From positions 43,358 through 107,357 of the forward strand of contig JAZRPB010000004.1 of NCBI GenBank assembly GCA_045649025.1: a stretch of DNA of 64,000 nt, written 5' to 3'. A model generated the notes under the pieces. The model saw only the letters and a list, made by a program, of their open reading frames with translations, ran no database searches and was not told where the DNA came from. The DNA is from Ornithomonoglobus_A sp045649025 (GTDB lineage: Bacteria; Bacillota; Clostridia; UBA1381). The translations under genes and the position numbers were made by a program. Of the stretch, positions 49,923-58,840 are shown in pieces. The number at the start of each line of letters is the position of its first letter. The first letter of the stretch is position 1.

Positions 49923-51539
49923 TATTTTTCTTATTGTATCACGAACTTTCAAAACAACAGAGGGCGATACTGACAATTCATCAATCCCTGTTTTTAAAAA
50001 CCATTCTGTTAAGCTTATATCGGCTGCTAATTCGCCGCAAATTCCAACCCATATATTATTCTTATGTGCATTTTTAACGCATAATTCAATCAATCTCATT
50101 ATAGCCTCGTGGTGTGGGTTGTAAAAGTCATCCACAAGCGGATTTTCTCTGTCTATTGCGAGTGTATATTGTGTTAAATCATTTGTTCCAATACTAAAAA
50201 AATCCACCATAGTAGCAAGTTTGTCGCTTATTAATGCAGCAGCAGGTGTTTCAATCATAATACCTGTTTCTATATTATCCTTAAATATAATTTCTTGTTC
50301 TATTAACTCGTTTTTGACTTCATTAATTATTTCTTTTATTTTAATAATTTCGTTTTCCGATGTAATCATGGGAAACATTATGCTTAAGTTTCCATAAACA
50401 GACGCACGAAATAATGCACGCAGTTGCACCTTAAATACATCAGGTTGTTTTAAACAAATTCTAATTGCCCTGTAACCAAGTGCAGGATTTTGTTCTTTTG
50501 AAATATTAAAATAATCAATTTGCTTATCTGCACCAATATCTAATGTTCTTATAATTACTTTTTTACCTGCCATACTTTCCAAAACCTTCTTATAAGTTTG
50601 AAATTGCAATTCTTCGCTTGGAAAATCACTGTTTTCTAAATATAAAAACTCACTTCTAAATAACCCTATGCCTGATGCGTCATTTAATAAAACCTCACCT
50701 ATATTTGATAATGAGCCTATATTGGCATATAAATTTATTTTTGTTCCATCAAGAGTTATATCCTCTTTCCCTTTTAGATTTAATAATAGCTTCTTTTTTT
50801 CTTCATCTTCATTTTGTTTGTTTTTCATATTTTCTAATGTTATATCGTCAGGATTAACATATATTTTCCCCTCGTATCCATCTACTATTGCCAAATCTCC
50901 GCTTTTAATATTATTAAGCATTTCTTCGCCTATACCTATTATTGCGGGAATGTTCATTGTTCGTGCCAATATTGCAGTATGTGAGTTAGATGAGCCGTGT
51001 GCAGTTACAAATGCTAAAACCTTATCTTTATCCATAGATACCGTTTCACTTGGTGCAAGGTCGTCTGCACAAATAATTGTTTTATCTGTAAGTGTAAATT
51101 TATCATCACAATCTACAAGGTTTTTTATGATTCTGTCGGAAATATCCTTAACATCAGCTGCACGTGACTGCATATATAAATCATCCATATTTTTAAACAT
51201 TGATGAAAAATTATCAGCTGTTAGAGCCACTGCATATTCAGCACTCACCTTTTGTGTTGAAATAATGTTAATAACAGATTCATTAATATCTTCATCCTCA
51301 ATCATCATTTTGTGTATTTCAAATATCTGTGCATTTGATGCACCAACTTCTTCCAATGCTTTTTGGTATATTGTATCAAGTTCAACTATTGATGCTTCTT
51401 TAGCTTTTTCGAAGCGATTTATTTCATTTGAGATATTACTTATATGTTTACGTTTAACCGATATATCCCCACGCTCATATATGCTGACCTTACCAATAGC
51501 AATTCCACCACACACACCTTTTCCTTGCACAACAAGCAT
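49902..51539 (-). CDS. ptsI: phosphoenolpyruvate-protein phosphotransferase (PTS Enzyme I)
   Basis: Takes phosphate from PEP and passes it to HPr; 545 residues, slightly shorter than usual. The N-terminal swivelling domain holds the phosphohistidine H187 in GSSNSHTAILAR. The C-terminal PEP-utilising barrel has SIGTNDLTQY and the catalytic Cys in GICGELA. ATG 51539 was chosen because GGAGG lies before it; an in-frame TTG upstream overlaps that site. The HPr gene ends 21 bases before it. No sugar-specific EII genes are in the window. Confidence 0.94.
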   Translation of the reverse strand: MLVVQGKGVCGGIAIGKVSIYERGDISVKRKHISNISNEINRFEKAKEASIVELDTIYQKALEEVGASNAQIFEIHKMMIEDEDINESVINIISTQKVSAEYAVALTADNFSSMFKNMDDLYMQSRAADVKDISDRIIKNLVDCDDKFTLTDKTIICADDLAPSETVSMDKDKVLAFVTAHGSSNSHTAILARTMNIPAIIGIGEEMLNNIKSGDLAIVDGYEGKIYVNPDDITLENMKNKQNEDEEKKKLLLNLKGKEDITLDGTKINLYANIGSLSNIGEVLLNDASGIGLFRSEFLYLENSDFPSEELQFQTYKKVLESMAGKKVIIRTLDIGADKQIDYFNISKEQNPALGYRAIRICLKQPDVFKVQLRALFRASVYGNLSIMFPMITSENEIIKIKEIINEVKNELIEQEIIFKDNIETGIMIETPAAALISDKLATMVDFFSIGTNDLTQYTLAIDRENPLVDDFYNPHHEAIMRLIELCVKNAHKNNIWVGICGELAADISLTEWFLKTGIDELSVSPSVVLKVRDTIRKINLKNEG

Positions 51540-51560
51540 TATAGTTTCCTCCAAACAATG

Positions 51561-51818
51561 TTATAAATTTTCATTTAAAAATTTTTGCAGTGCCTCCTGT
51601 GCATCATTTTCATCAGGTCCATCAATATATATTTTGATTGTATCTCCGCATTTAATGCCTAACCCCATAAGTGAAATAAGTCTTGATGCATCAATTCTTT
51701 TACTATCTTTTTCAATACCGATGTTACTGTCAAATTGCTTACATAGATTAATTAAAAGACCCGCAGGACGTGCATGTATGCCAAGACTATCCTTAATTTT
51801 ATATTCAAATTCCTTCAT
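51561..51818 (-). CDS. ptsH: HPr-family phosphocarrier protein with Arg at the Ser46 position
   Basis: 85 residues. The active site H15 lies in LGIHARPAG, so Enzyme I can phosphorylate it. Aligning LGIKCGD with the Bacillus LGIAKGA places Arg46 where HPr kinase would phosphorylate Ser46 (IDASRLISLMGLG); a Ser is at 45 instead. Carbon catabolite signalling through P-Ser-HPr may therefore be absent or altered. It begins 14 bases after ypeB, so it is either in the germination operon or uses a promoter inside ypeB. GAGAGG precedes the ATG. Confidence 0.9.
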   Translation of the reverse strand: MKEFEYKIKDSLGIHARPAGLLINLCKQFDSNIGIEKDSKRIDASRLISLMGLGIKCGDTIKIYIDGPDENDAQEALQKFLNENL

Positions 51819-51832
51819 ATATACCTCTCGTT

Positions 51833-53191
51833 TTATACTGTTAAAATGCCTTCTTCGCTTTCAATTAAAAGGAGTATTTCTTCTTCGTTTCCGTTTTGTG
51901 CATTAATATATACAATAAAATTTCTGTCTTGAAAATTACCCTTAAATTCATAGCAAAGTACCTCCTCTAAACTATCCTTTGGTATTAAGGCAAGTCCTGA
52001 ATGATTTACCTCAAGCGATGTAGATACATATTCTTTTGCTTCTTCTTTTGATATGCTTGGTTGTGAAAGTTGCCTTTCGGTATGACTTGTTAAATATCCC
52101 TTTGCTTCAAAACCAACAACTTCACCGCTATCAAGAGCTATTTTGACTTTTATTAGGTCGCTGTAACATATAACACCGTCTTGTGAATATGCAAAGTTTA
52201 TGGTTGCAATATTATTTGATTTCTCATAATAGCTTGAAACCATATCATATATACCCTTGCTTTCTAAAAATTCCATTGCCTTTTCGGTTGCCGACGGAAC
52301 ATCAAGAACAGGATTTTCAACTGTTACACTATCAAGGAAATATAAAACATATCCGCCTTTTTTTGTTACACTCACAGATATTTGGTCTGTTTTTGTTGAT
52401 ATACCAAATGTATAGGCAGGAATATCATTGTTGTTAGATTCATTAATAAACTTTAAGTTCTGTCCGCGATCCCCTAAAAACTCTTTAGCTTTCTTTAAGG
52501 CATCCTCTTTTGAAATTTCATCCTTATTTTCAAGCATTTTAGGCTTTTGATTTACAATATGCTCCGAAAAAGGTCCATCATATATAAGCGAAGGGTATTC
52601 ATCAAATGCCTTTTCAACATTCTCAAGACTTGATAATATTCCGTCATCATCTGCATGAACTGTATTTTTTGAATCTGATTTATTATTTAAATCGGAAATT
52701 TTAATTTCACCGCTATATAGCTTGTCCTGTATTTCTCTTAAGTTATCCTTTAGTGAGCTTGAAAAGGAATTTAATTGTGCGAGTGTTTCATATTCTTCTT
52801 CTGATATTTCTTCGCCCTTGATCATAGCTTGAGATAAAACATAGGTATAATCACCAACCTGTGAGAGAAACTTCGATGTATTTTCCAAAGAAACTTGTGT
52901 TGTTGGCAATTGACCCAAACATGATTTTGCTTCAGCTGCTTCACTGAAAATATCATTTGAGATGGATGCAAGCTGCGATGGTGTTTTAACAAGCTGGGCT
53001 TTAGTTAGCTGAACATCAATATTATCAATATAATCCACAAGCTCATAAAAAGCACGATTGTAGCTATTTTCAACACTTATTTCAAGTGCGGATGCAGTTT
53101 TTTTAACATTTAGTGCCCATAGCAGGCATCCAATAACCGCCGCTATAAGTATTGAATATAGCCAAACGTGAATTGATTTAGTTTTTTCCAT
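51833..53191 (-). CDS. ypeB: germination protein YpeB
   Basis: 452 residues. An N-terminal membrane helix (about 9-27) is followed by a helical region with many polar residues (about 35-200) and C-terminal PepSY-like repeats (AYTFGISTKTDQISVSVTKKGGYV; SDLIKVKIALDSGEVVGFEAKGY). YpeB is made in the forespore with SleB and each stabilises the other in the spore inner membrane. AGGAGG precedes the ATG, 17 bases after sleB. Confidence 0.9.
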   Translation of the reverse strand: MEKTKSIHVWLYSILIAAVIGCLLWALNVKKTASALEISVENSYNRAFYELVDYIDNIDVQLTKAQLVKTPSQLASISNDIFSEAAEAKSCLGQLPTTQVSLENTSKFLSQVGDYTYVLSQAMIKGEEISEEEYETLAQLNSFSSSLKDNLREIQDKLYSGEIKISDLNNKSDSKNTVHADDDGILSSLENVEKAFDEYPSLIYDGPFSEHIVNQKPKMLENKDEISKEDALKKAKEFLGDRGQNLKFINESNNNDIPAYTFGISTKTDQISVSVTKKGGYVLYFLDSVTVENPVLDVPSATEKAMEFLESKGIYDMVSSYYEKSNNIATINFAYSQDGVICYSDLIKVKIALDSGEVVGFEAKGYLTSHTERQLSQPSISKEEAKEYVSTSLEVNHSGLALIPKDSLEEVLCYEFKGNFQDRNFIVYINAQNGNEEEILLLIESEEGILTV

Positions 53192-53208
53192 TTAATATTA
53201 CCTCCTGT

Positions 53209-53652
53209 TTATCTGCAAAAACGATGTTTTCCTATTTGTACTATAAGCGGCCGTGACCAAATCCACGAATTAGTAGCAGTATCAGGGTTAAAATAGTAAA
53301 TTGCACCTGATGTAGGGTCCCATCCGTTCATTGCATCCTTACATGCTTTATAAACTGTTGAATTTTCACTTATTGGCACATTAATCTGTCCGTCGGAAAC
53401 AGCAGTAAAAGCACCAGGTTGATATATTACTCCTGATATTGTGTTTGGAAATGATGAGTGTTTTACTCGATTTAATATTACCGCTGCAACTGCAACCTGT
53501 CCTTCGTAGGGCTCACCTCTTGCTTCGCCATTAACTGCGCGTGCAAGTATTTGTGCGTCACTTGAGGACATCTGTGCATTAACAACACTATATCTCATAA
53601 GAAATGATGAAAGGGTAACAATTGTTAATATTATTGATGTAAATTTTTTCAT
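53209..53652 (-). CDS. sleB: spore cortex-lytic enzyme SleB, catalytic domain only
   Basis: Lytic transglycosylase that opens spore cortex muramic-delta-lactam peptidoglycan on germination. It has 147 residues: a signal peptide (about 1-26, cut near VNA-QM) and the hydrolase_2 domain with the catalytic Glu43 in LARAVNGEARGEPYEGQVAVA and ending GKHRFCR. Bacillus SleB is about 300 residues with an N-terminal peptidoglycan-binding domain, which is absent here. The SleB identity rests on ypeB being next to it; alone it could be a CwlJ-like enzyme. AGGAGG precedes the ATG. Confidence 0.88.
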   Translation of the reverse strand: MKKFTSIILTIVTLSSFLMRYSVVNAQMSSSDAQILARAVNGEARGEPYEGQVAVAAVILNRVKHSSFPNTISGVIYQPGAFTAVSDGQINVPISENSTVYKACKDAMNGWDPTSGAIYYFNPDTATNSWIWSRPLIVQIGKHRFCR

Positions 53653-53705
53653 AGTAAATCCTCCTGTTATTTAACCTTATCATTTCAAATAATTTTGCTT
53701 TTTAT

Positions 53706-53735
53706 GTATAAATTACTATAATATTTGTCTATCAT
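53706..53735 (+). promoter_or_regulatory. candidate SigF promoter for spoIIR
   Basis: GTATA, 16 bases, GTCTATCAT (compare GYATA and GGNNANANT). spoIIR is SigF-dependent in Bacillus. It lies 32 bases before the ATG. Confidence 0.4.
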
Positions 53736-53766
53736 TATGTTGAAAGCAAAAATTGGAGGAATTAAA

Positions 53767-54342
53767 ATGAAAAATATAATTAATGCGCTTGTTTTGTCGT
53801 TTGTATTGACATTGTGTGTTCAAGCCTATTCATTAAATATAAATAGAGATTTGCAAAATAATTTAATAAGGTTACATATTGTTGCAAACAGTAATAGCGA
53901 AAACGATCAAAAAATAAAATATAAAATACGTGATGAGATATTAAAAAACGTTTCTCTAACCGATAAAAATTTCCTTATTAAAGCAGAGAAAATTGCAAAC
54001 AATGAATTAATTAATGTAAATTACAAAGCAACAGCAATATTTGACAAGTTTTATTTTCCTAAAAAGAAATATAAAAACATAACTCTGCCGCAAGGCTATT
54101 ATAATGGAATTAAAATATTTCTTGGGGAAGGGAAGGGTGAGAATTGGTGGTGTATGCTGTATCCGCCTGTTTGCGTAAGTAAAAATGAGGTTGAAATTGA
54201 TAAAAAAAGTAAAATTATATTAAAAAATGAATTAAATAGTGAAACTTACGACATAATAACACAGAATAATGATAAAATTATTGTAAAATTTAAGGTGGTG
54301 GAAGCATATAATTATATTATAGAGAAGTTGAAAAATATTTAA
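53767..54342 (+). CDS. spoIIR: stage II sporulation protein R (SpoIIR)
   Basis: 191 residues with a signal peptide (about 1-22). It is the forespore-secreted signal that activates SpoIIGA to cleave pro-SigE. LIRLHIVANSNSENDQKIKYKIRD is the family signature, and WWCMLYPPVC is also conserved. The start was set at MKNIINALVL, preceded by GGAGGA; an in-frame upstream extension lacks a ribosome site and breaks the signal peptide. It is divergent from sleB. Both ends of the SpoIIR-SpoIIGA signal are thus in this window. Confidence 0.93.
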   Translation: MKNIINALVLSFVLTLCVQAYSLNINRDLQNNLIRLHIVANSNSENDQKIKYKIRDEILKNVSLTDKNFLIKAEKIANNELINVNYKATAIFDKFYFPKKKYKNITLPQGYYNGIKIFLGEGKGENWWCMLYPPVCVSKNEVEIDKKSKIILKNELNSETYDIITQNNDKIIVKFKVVEAYNYIIEKLKNI

Positions 54343-54359
54343 TTATTTTCAAAAATGTA

Positions 54360-54388
54360 TTGACAAAAAGCTTTTAATATGGTATTAT
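54360..54388 (+). promoter_or_regulatory. initiator tRNA promoter
   Basis: TTGACA, 17 bases, TATTAT. Confidence 0.8.
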
Positions 54389-54426
54389 ATATTGGTAGTC
54401 GATTTTAGACTATTAATTTAATATAT

Positions 54427-54499
<73 letters not shown>

Positions 54500-54506
54500 C
54501 TATGTA

Positions 54507-54546
54507 AAATGGCTTAAAACTGTGGTTTTAGGTCATTTCTTTTTTT
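54507..54546 (+). terminator. initiator tRNA terminator
   Basis: AAATGGCTTAAAAC, TGTG loop, GTTTTAGGTCATTT with two G-U pairs, then CTTTTTTT. Confidence 0.82.
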
Positions 54547-54627
54547 GTGTCTTTTTGCAAATAGTGTGTTTTGGTGTTTATTAAGAGTTTTATATGGTCT
54601 TTTAACATTCCTATCATAAAAAAACGC

Positions 54628-54657
54628 AAAAAAATACAGGCATAGAGCCTGTATTTT
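54628..54657 (-). terminator. terminator after the fumarase alpha gene
   Basis: On the minus strand AAAATACAGGC, five bases, GCCTGTATTTT, then Ts. Confidence 0.85.
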
Positions 54658-54663
54658 TGATAT

Positions 54664-55506
54664 TTATATTACTTCAATCGCATGACGTGTAGCATGGCAG
54701 TTTACATTTACCGCAACGGGCAAGCCTGCAATGTGGGTAGGGAATACTTCAATGTTAACACCTAATGCGGTTGTTGTTCCGCCCATTCCCTGTGGACCAA
54801 TTCCAAGCTTATTTATTTTTTCTAAAAGTGTTTTTTCAAGCTCTGCGTAGAATGGATTTTCATTTGAAGAATTAACCTCTCTTGTTAGTGCTTTTTTCGC
54901 AAGAACGGCACATTTATCCATTGTACCGCCAATTCCAACACCTATAACCATTGGAGGACACGGATTGGCACCTGCTTTTCTAACAGTTTCTATTACAAAG
55001 TCAACCACACCGTCAAGTCCGTCTGATGGATTTAGCATCTTTAAACCGCTTTTGTTTTCACTGCCAAAGCCTTTAGGAGCAAAGGTAATCTTAACCTTAT
55101 CGCCTTCAACAAAATCGTAGTGAATTATTGCGGGTGTGTTATCCTTTGTATTTACTCTGTTTAGCGGGTCGCCAACCACAGACTTTCTTAAATAACCTTC
55201 AGTGTAGCCTTGCGAAACACCTTTATTTATTGCCTCGGTTATTGTATCACCTTCAATTATTACCTTATTACCAATTTCAACAAAAAACACTGCCATACCT
55301 GTATCCTGACAAATCGGCACTTCTTTTTGATGTGCAATTTCTGCATTTTTTAACAGATTTTCCAAAACACCTTTTGAAACATCAGATTTTTCTGTTTTTA
55401 AACTGTTTTCTAATGCCTCTTTAATATCAGGCGTGATATGACAAGTTGCTTGTATACACATATCACGTACTTTCTTTGTTATTTCCTCTGAATTAATTGT
55501 TCTCAT
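54664..55506 (-). CDS. fumarate hydratase class I, alpha subunit
   Basis: 280 residues of the FumA N-terminal / TtdA family: Fe-S hydro-lyase subunit interconverting fumarate and malate (or tartrate dehydration). The cluster cysteines are C66 (VPICQDTG), C183 (ANPCPPMVIG) and C270 (NVNCHATRH). PKGFGSENKS and GGTMDKCAVLAKKAL are typical. The beta subunit, normally the next gene, is absent: a terminator and then tRNA follow. It lies 30 bases after the glycosyltransferase fusion gene and is probably read from the same promoter. Fumarase rather than tartrate dehydratase is the default guess. Confidence 0.87.
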   Translation of the reverse strand: MRTINSEEITKKVRDMCIQATCHITPDIKEALENSLKTEKSDVSKGVLENLLKNAEIAHQKEVPICQDTGMAVFFVEIGNKVIIEGDTITEAINKGVSQGYTEGYLRKSVVGDPLNRVNTKDNTPAIIHYDFVEGDKVKITFAPKGFGSENKSGLKMLNPSDGLDGVVDFVIETVRKAGANPCPPMVIGVGIGGTMDKCAVLAKKALTREVNSSNENPFYAELEKTLLEKINKLGIGPQGMGGTTTALGVNIEVFPTHIAGLPVAVNVNCHATRHAIEVI

Positions 55507-55536
55507 ATTTTTTAATCCTTTCTGAATTTAATTTTC

Positions 55537-58500
55537 TTATATTATTAATACCCATGAATCAAACCATTTAAGGAATATATTAACATATTCTTCATCACAG
55601 GGATATCCCGATAATACGGGATAAAACATTAAAAACAATAATATAGCCAATGTAACATAAGCATATGATGTGGCCTTGCATAACACTCTTTTATTCGATG
55701 TGTTCGCATTATTATACAAATTATATATTGTATATCCAATCATAAGTACCACAAACGGTACGGAAGGGAAGTAGTGATATATATAAGTTGTTCTTGTAAC
55801 AAACACCCACGGCAATAGCTGTGCAAGATATGCCACAATCAAAAACAGTGCTGTTTTATCTTTTTTTACAAACAGGCGGTATACTATATAAATGAATGCA
55901 GCTATTCCTGTCCACCACACAAGCGGATTACCAAATGAGCTTATACCTTCTTTAATATTATTGTGAATTGTACCTGTATAATATAAAATAGGTCGTTTCA
56001 TTGTTAGCCACTCATACCATCTTGATGAATATGGATGGGTTGAATTAACCACGGTTTCACCATGATACGTAAACATTGATACCTGATTTTCCCATATTGC
56101 CTTTAAACTGAATTCACCATTTGAAGCAAGGTGGGGGATATATGATAATATATATATCAATAGTGGTACTAATACAAAGAATATACAACAGAATATAACT
56201 GTAATAGTTGTATTTTTCTTAAAGCTATTAATTACATATCTATGGCTTATGCTAACTGTTTCATTATCGGGGCTTTGCATTGCAAGCGTATATTCTCTGT
56301 ATCTCTTATATAGTGTAATAAAGAATATTATTGCAAGACCTATCCCTGCATAAATTCCCTGCCACTTTACTGCAATTCCAAGTCCCATTGAGATACCGCA
56401 CAACCCAAGCGGTATAAGTGTTCTTTTTAGCGATGTATCATAAAAGCTTAATGAATAATATTTAAACATAAACAAATACATAAGCATTATAAAGAATGTT
56501 ACAAATACATCTATTGTTGCAATTCTTGTTTGCGAGAAATGCATAAAATCAAATGTAAACAGCAAACACGTAATACACGATAACCAACGTATTTTTAAAA
56601 GCCTTTGTGCAAATATATAAATCACAGGTATCATCAAGATACCAAACAGTGTGCCTGCAAATCTATATCCAAACGGCGTCATACCAAATATTCGTATGCC
56701 TGTTGAAATAAGTGTTTTACCAAGCGGCGGGTGTGTCCATTCATACACGTCAAATTTATGAATAAACTCATATGCAGTGCGTGCGTGATATATTTCATCA
56801 AAATATGTGCCGTTTTTGTAGCTTATATGTTTAGGTAAAAGTTCCTGCTCATCGAACATATTAACTACATACGGTGCACTGTTATTAATTGGTGTAATTA
56901 TATTTCCGGAAACTTCAATTAAACATAATTCATTTATAAATATATTTTTAGACGGTGCCGAAAGTGTAATATATTGTGCTGTTTTCTGTGTTGGTATTTC
57001 ATTCCATTTAAATACACTTCCAGTATCAATTATTTGTGTGTCTGTAACAATTTTATTTTTATTTAGATACTCTATCTCTATTGTGTTATTTTCATCAATG
57101 TTGTTATGCCCTAAAAACATTTTTATTTCATAAATGTTTTTTTCTTCACCCAAATCAATAGTTACTGCGGTAGTGGTAATTTTTGTGCTTGTTTGCGGAG
57201 AAGAAGTGTCACCTAAATTGTAGAAGGCAATTAATGAATATATTGCCATAATTGATATAATTATTATATAATCAACCTTGTTTAGTCGGTTAAAATTCAT
57301 ACTTCTCGTAAATTTAAAATTCTTAAAGTTTTTTCTCTTTTTAATCAGAATAGCATCAAAAGCTTTATTATTACAATAGTATCTGTTTGTATAAATAATT
57401 ACTGCTACAAGTATAATTATATTTATAACGGATGCAATATTAACTGTTATGCATCTGTAAAACTTGTTTATATCCTGATTATAAACAAATAAAACCCATG
57501 CTGTGTTAAAAAATTGCGATACTGTGAATGCAGTATATAAAATATAGCTTTTTAAATCCTTGTTATATATGAATGCAACCAACATCAAAAGCATAGATGT
57601 GTATGCATATCTGTCGTGCATTTTGGTTGATAGCATAAATGTTAAAAACGAAAGCAATGCACCAACATAATAATACTTTGATTGTTTTTTTGATTTAAAG
57701 AAAACATATCCGCAATAAAATACAATTAACGCAAGAATTATATATGTTGCCACACTCATAACAGGTGTAATGCTTGTCCAGTTAAGTCCAAATGCGCCCC
57801 AGATATTAAATGCATTAACTGTTAAATACGGGTATGATGACAGAGTTGATACATATTGTTCGTAAACATTTTTTACACCAAACGGCATTGATAAAGCAAA
57901 TATCATTAATATTGCACATAAACCATATGCTAAACTTTTAACAAATAATTTTTTATTAAAACCGTTTAGAAATACGTTTTCAATTATACCGAAAAGTATA
58001 AGCGGAAAAAACATAAATGCTTGCGGCTTAATAAAAATACATAGTGCAAACACAAAATATGATTTAATAAGCTGCTTATTTGAAAGCATATAAATCATCA
58101 AAAGTATAAAGAATGTATATACTGAATCAACCTGTCCCCATAGAGAACTATTTATAATTGTTGTTGGATTAAACAAATACAATGCACTAATGAATGCACC
58201 TAATGTTTTAGTAACGCCTATCTTTAATGTAATCTTATAAACAAATAGTGCACATAAAATATCGGCTATAATTGACGGTGATTTAATCAATAACCAAAGC
58301 ATTCCATCGGTGAGATTAAAAAAGCTTTTTATTGCACCTATCACATATAATACATACATATATCCAGGTGGGTAATCGTGAAAAGCCTCACTTGTATAAA
58401 ACGCAGAAAAGCCATCATCAAAAATCATAGACGACCAACCTGTAAAGCAATTCATATCTGTTTCATGACCACGATACATCACCGAGGCAATAATACGTAC

Positions 58501-58656
58501 AAACAGTGCAATTATAGTAAGTAAAAGCATTGTTGTGTGCGATTTATTTAATTTTCCATTATTAGTTATTATATTAATTTTACTGATGTTGCTGTATCTC
58601 CAAAAAAAGAAAAACACACATATGCATACTGCAACGGACAATATCAAATAACCCAT
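55537..58656 (-). CDS. large GT-C fusion: mannosyltransferase-like half plus PMT (GT39) half
   Basis: 1039 residues. The N-terminal half (1-430) has about 10 membrane helices and GT-C features (HETDMNCFTGWSSMIFDDG, HDYPPGYMYVLY, LWGQVDSVYTFF). A membrane segment near 462-478 leads to a beta-sandwich-like extracytoplasmic part (about 490-590, AVTIDLGEEKNIYEIKMFLG, discoidin-like). The C-terminal half (about 600-1039) is a dolichyl-phosphate-mannose protein mannosyltransferase with FDEIYHARTAYEF (D620, E621), WTHPPLGKTL and RIATIDVFVTFF. It probably uses polyprenyl-phosphate sugars to glycosylate exported proteins or wall polymers. GGAG precedes the ATG. Two GT-C catalytic halves in one chain is uncommon. 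Confidence 0.85.
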   Translation of the reverse strand: MGYLILSVAVCICVFFFFWRYSNISKINIITNNGKLNKSHTTMLLLTIIALFVRIIASVMYRGHETDMNCFTGWSSMIFDDGFSAFYTSEAFHDYPPGYMYVLYVIGAIKSFFNLTDGMLWLLIKSPSIIADILCALFVYKITLKIGVTKTLGAFISALYLFNPTTIINSSLWGQVDSVYTFFILLMIYMLSNKQLIKSYFVFALCIFIKPQAFMFFPLILFGIIENVFLNGFNKKLFVKSLAYGLCAILMIFALSMPFGVKNVYEQYVSTLSSYPYLTVNAFNIWGAFGLNWTSITPVMSVATYIILALIVFYCGYVFFKSKKQSKYYYVGALLSFLTFMLSTKMHDRYAYTSMLLMLVAFIYNKDLKSYILYTAFTVSQFFNTAWVLFVYNQDINKFYRCITVNIASVINIIILVAVIIYTNRYYCNNKAFDAILIKKRKNFKNFKFTRSMNFNRLNKVDYIIIISIMAIYSLIAFYNLGDTSSPQTSTKITTTAVTIDLGEEKNIYEIKMFLGHNNIDENNTIEIEYLNKNKIVTDTQIIDTGSVFKWNEIPTQKTAQYITLSAPSKNIFINELCLIEVSGNIITPINNSAPYVVNMFDEQELLPKHISYKNGTYFDEIYHARTAYEFIHKFDVYEWTHPPLGKTLISTGIRIFGMTPFGYRFAGTLFGILMIPVIYIFAQRLLKIRWLSCITCLLFTFDFMHFSQTRIATIDVFVTFFIMLMYLFMFKYYSLSFYDTSLKRTLIPLGLCGISMGLGIAVKWQGIYAGIGLAIIFFITLYKRYREYTLAMQSPDNETVSISHRYVINSFKKNTTITVIFCCIFFVLVPLLIYILSYIPHLASNGEFSLKAIWENQVSMFTYHGETVVNSTHPYSSRWYEWLTMKRPILYYTGTIHNNIKEGISSFGNPLVWWTGIAAFIYIVYRLFVKKDKTALFLIVAYLAQLLPWVFVTRTTYIYHYFPSVPFVVLMIGYTIYNLYNNANTSNKRVLCKATSYAYVTLAILLFLMFYPVLSGYPCDEEYVNIFLKWFDSWVLII

Positions 58657-58694
58657 TTTTCTACTCCGTTATATTTAAATATAATACAACCTGT

Positions 58695-58723
58695 ATTCTA
58701 TCATATTTTTCGCTTTTTTTCAA
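58695..58723 (-). promoter_or_regulatory. promoter of the GT-C fusion gene
   Basis: Minus strand TTGAAA, 17 bases, TAGAAT. Confidence 0.65.
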
Positions 58724-58780
58724 GTGAATTTATTTAATTATATGATTTTATTTTATAAAAATAATGTTAATGAATAAATA

Positions 58781-58809
58781 TTGACAAATTGTGACGATTG
58801 ATGTATAAT
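58781..58809 (+). promoter_or_regulatory. leuCDB promoter
   Basis: Perfect TTGACA, 17 bases, TATAAT, 31 bases before the leuC start. The leader is too short for a T-box or leader peptide attenuator. Confidence 0.85.
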
Positions 58810-58840
58810 TATTAGTATATTATTTTATGAGGTGAACAAT

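Noticed and set aside
50668..51906. 412-codon plus-strand frame opposite ptsI and ptsH
   Set aside because: Antisense shadow of two conserved genes; composition is biased to Ser/Ile/Phe and it spans the boundary between the real genes.
58810..58840. T-box or leader peptide before leuC
   Set aside because: Only about 30 bases lie between the -10 and the start codon; no T-box motif or Leu codon run.
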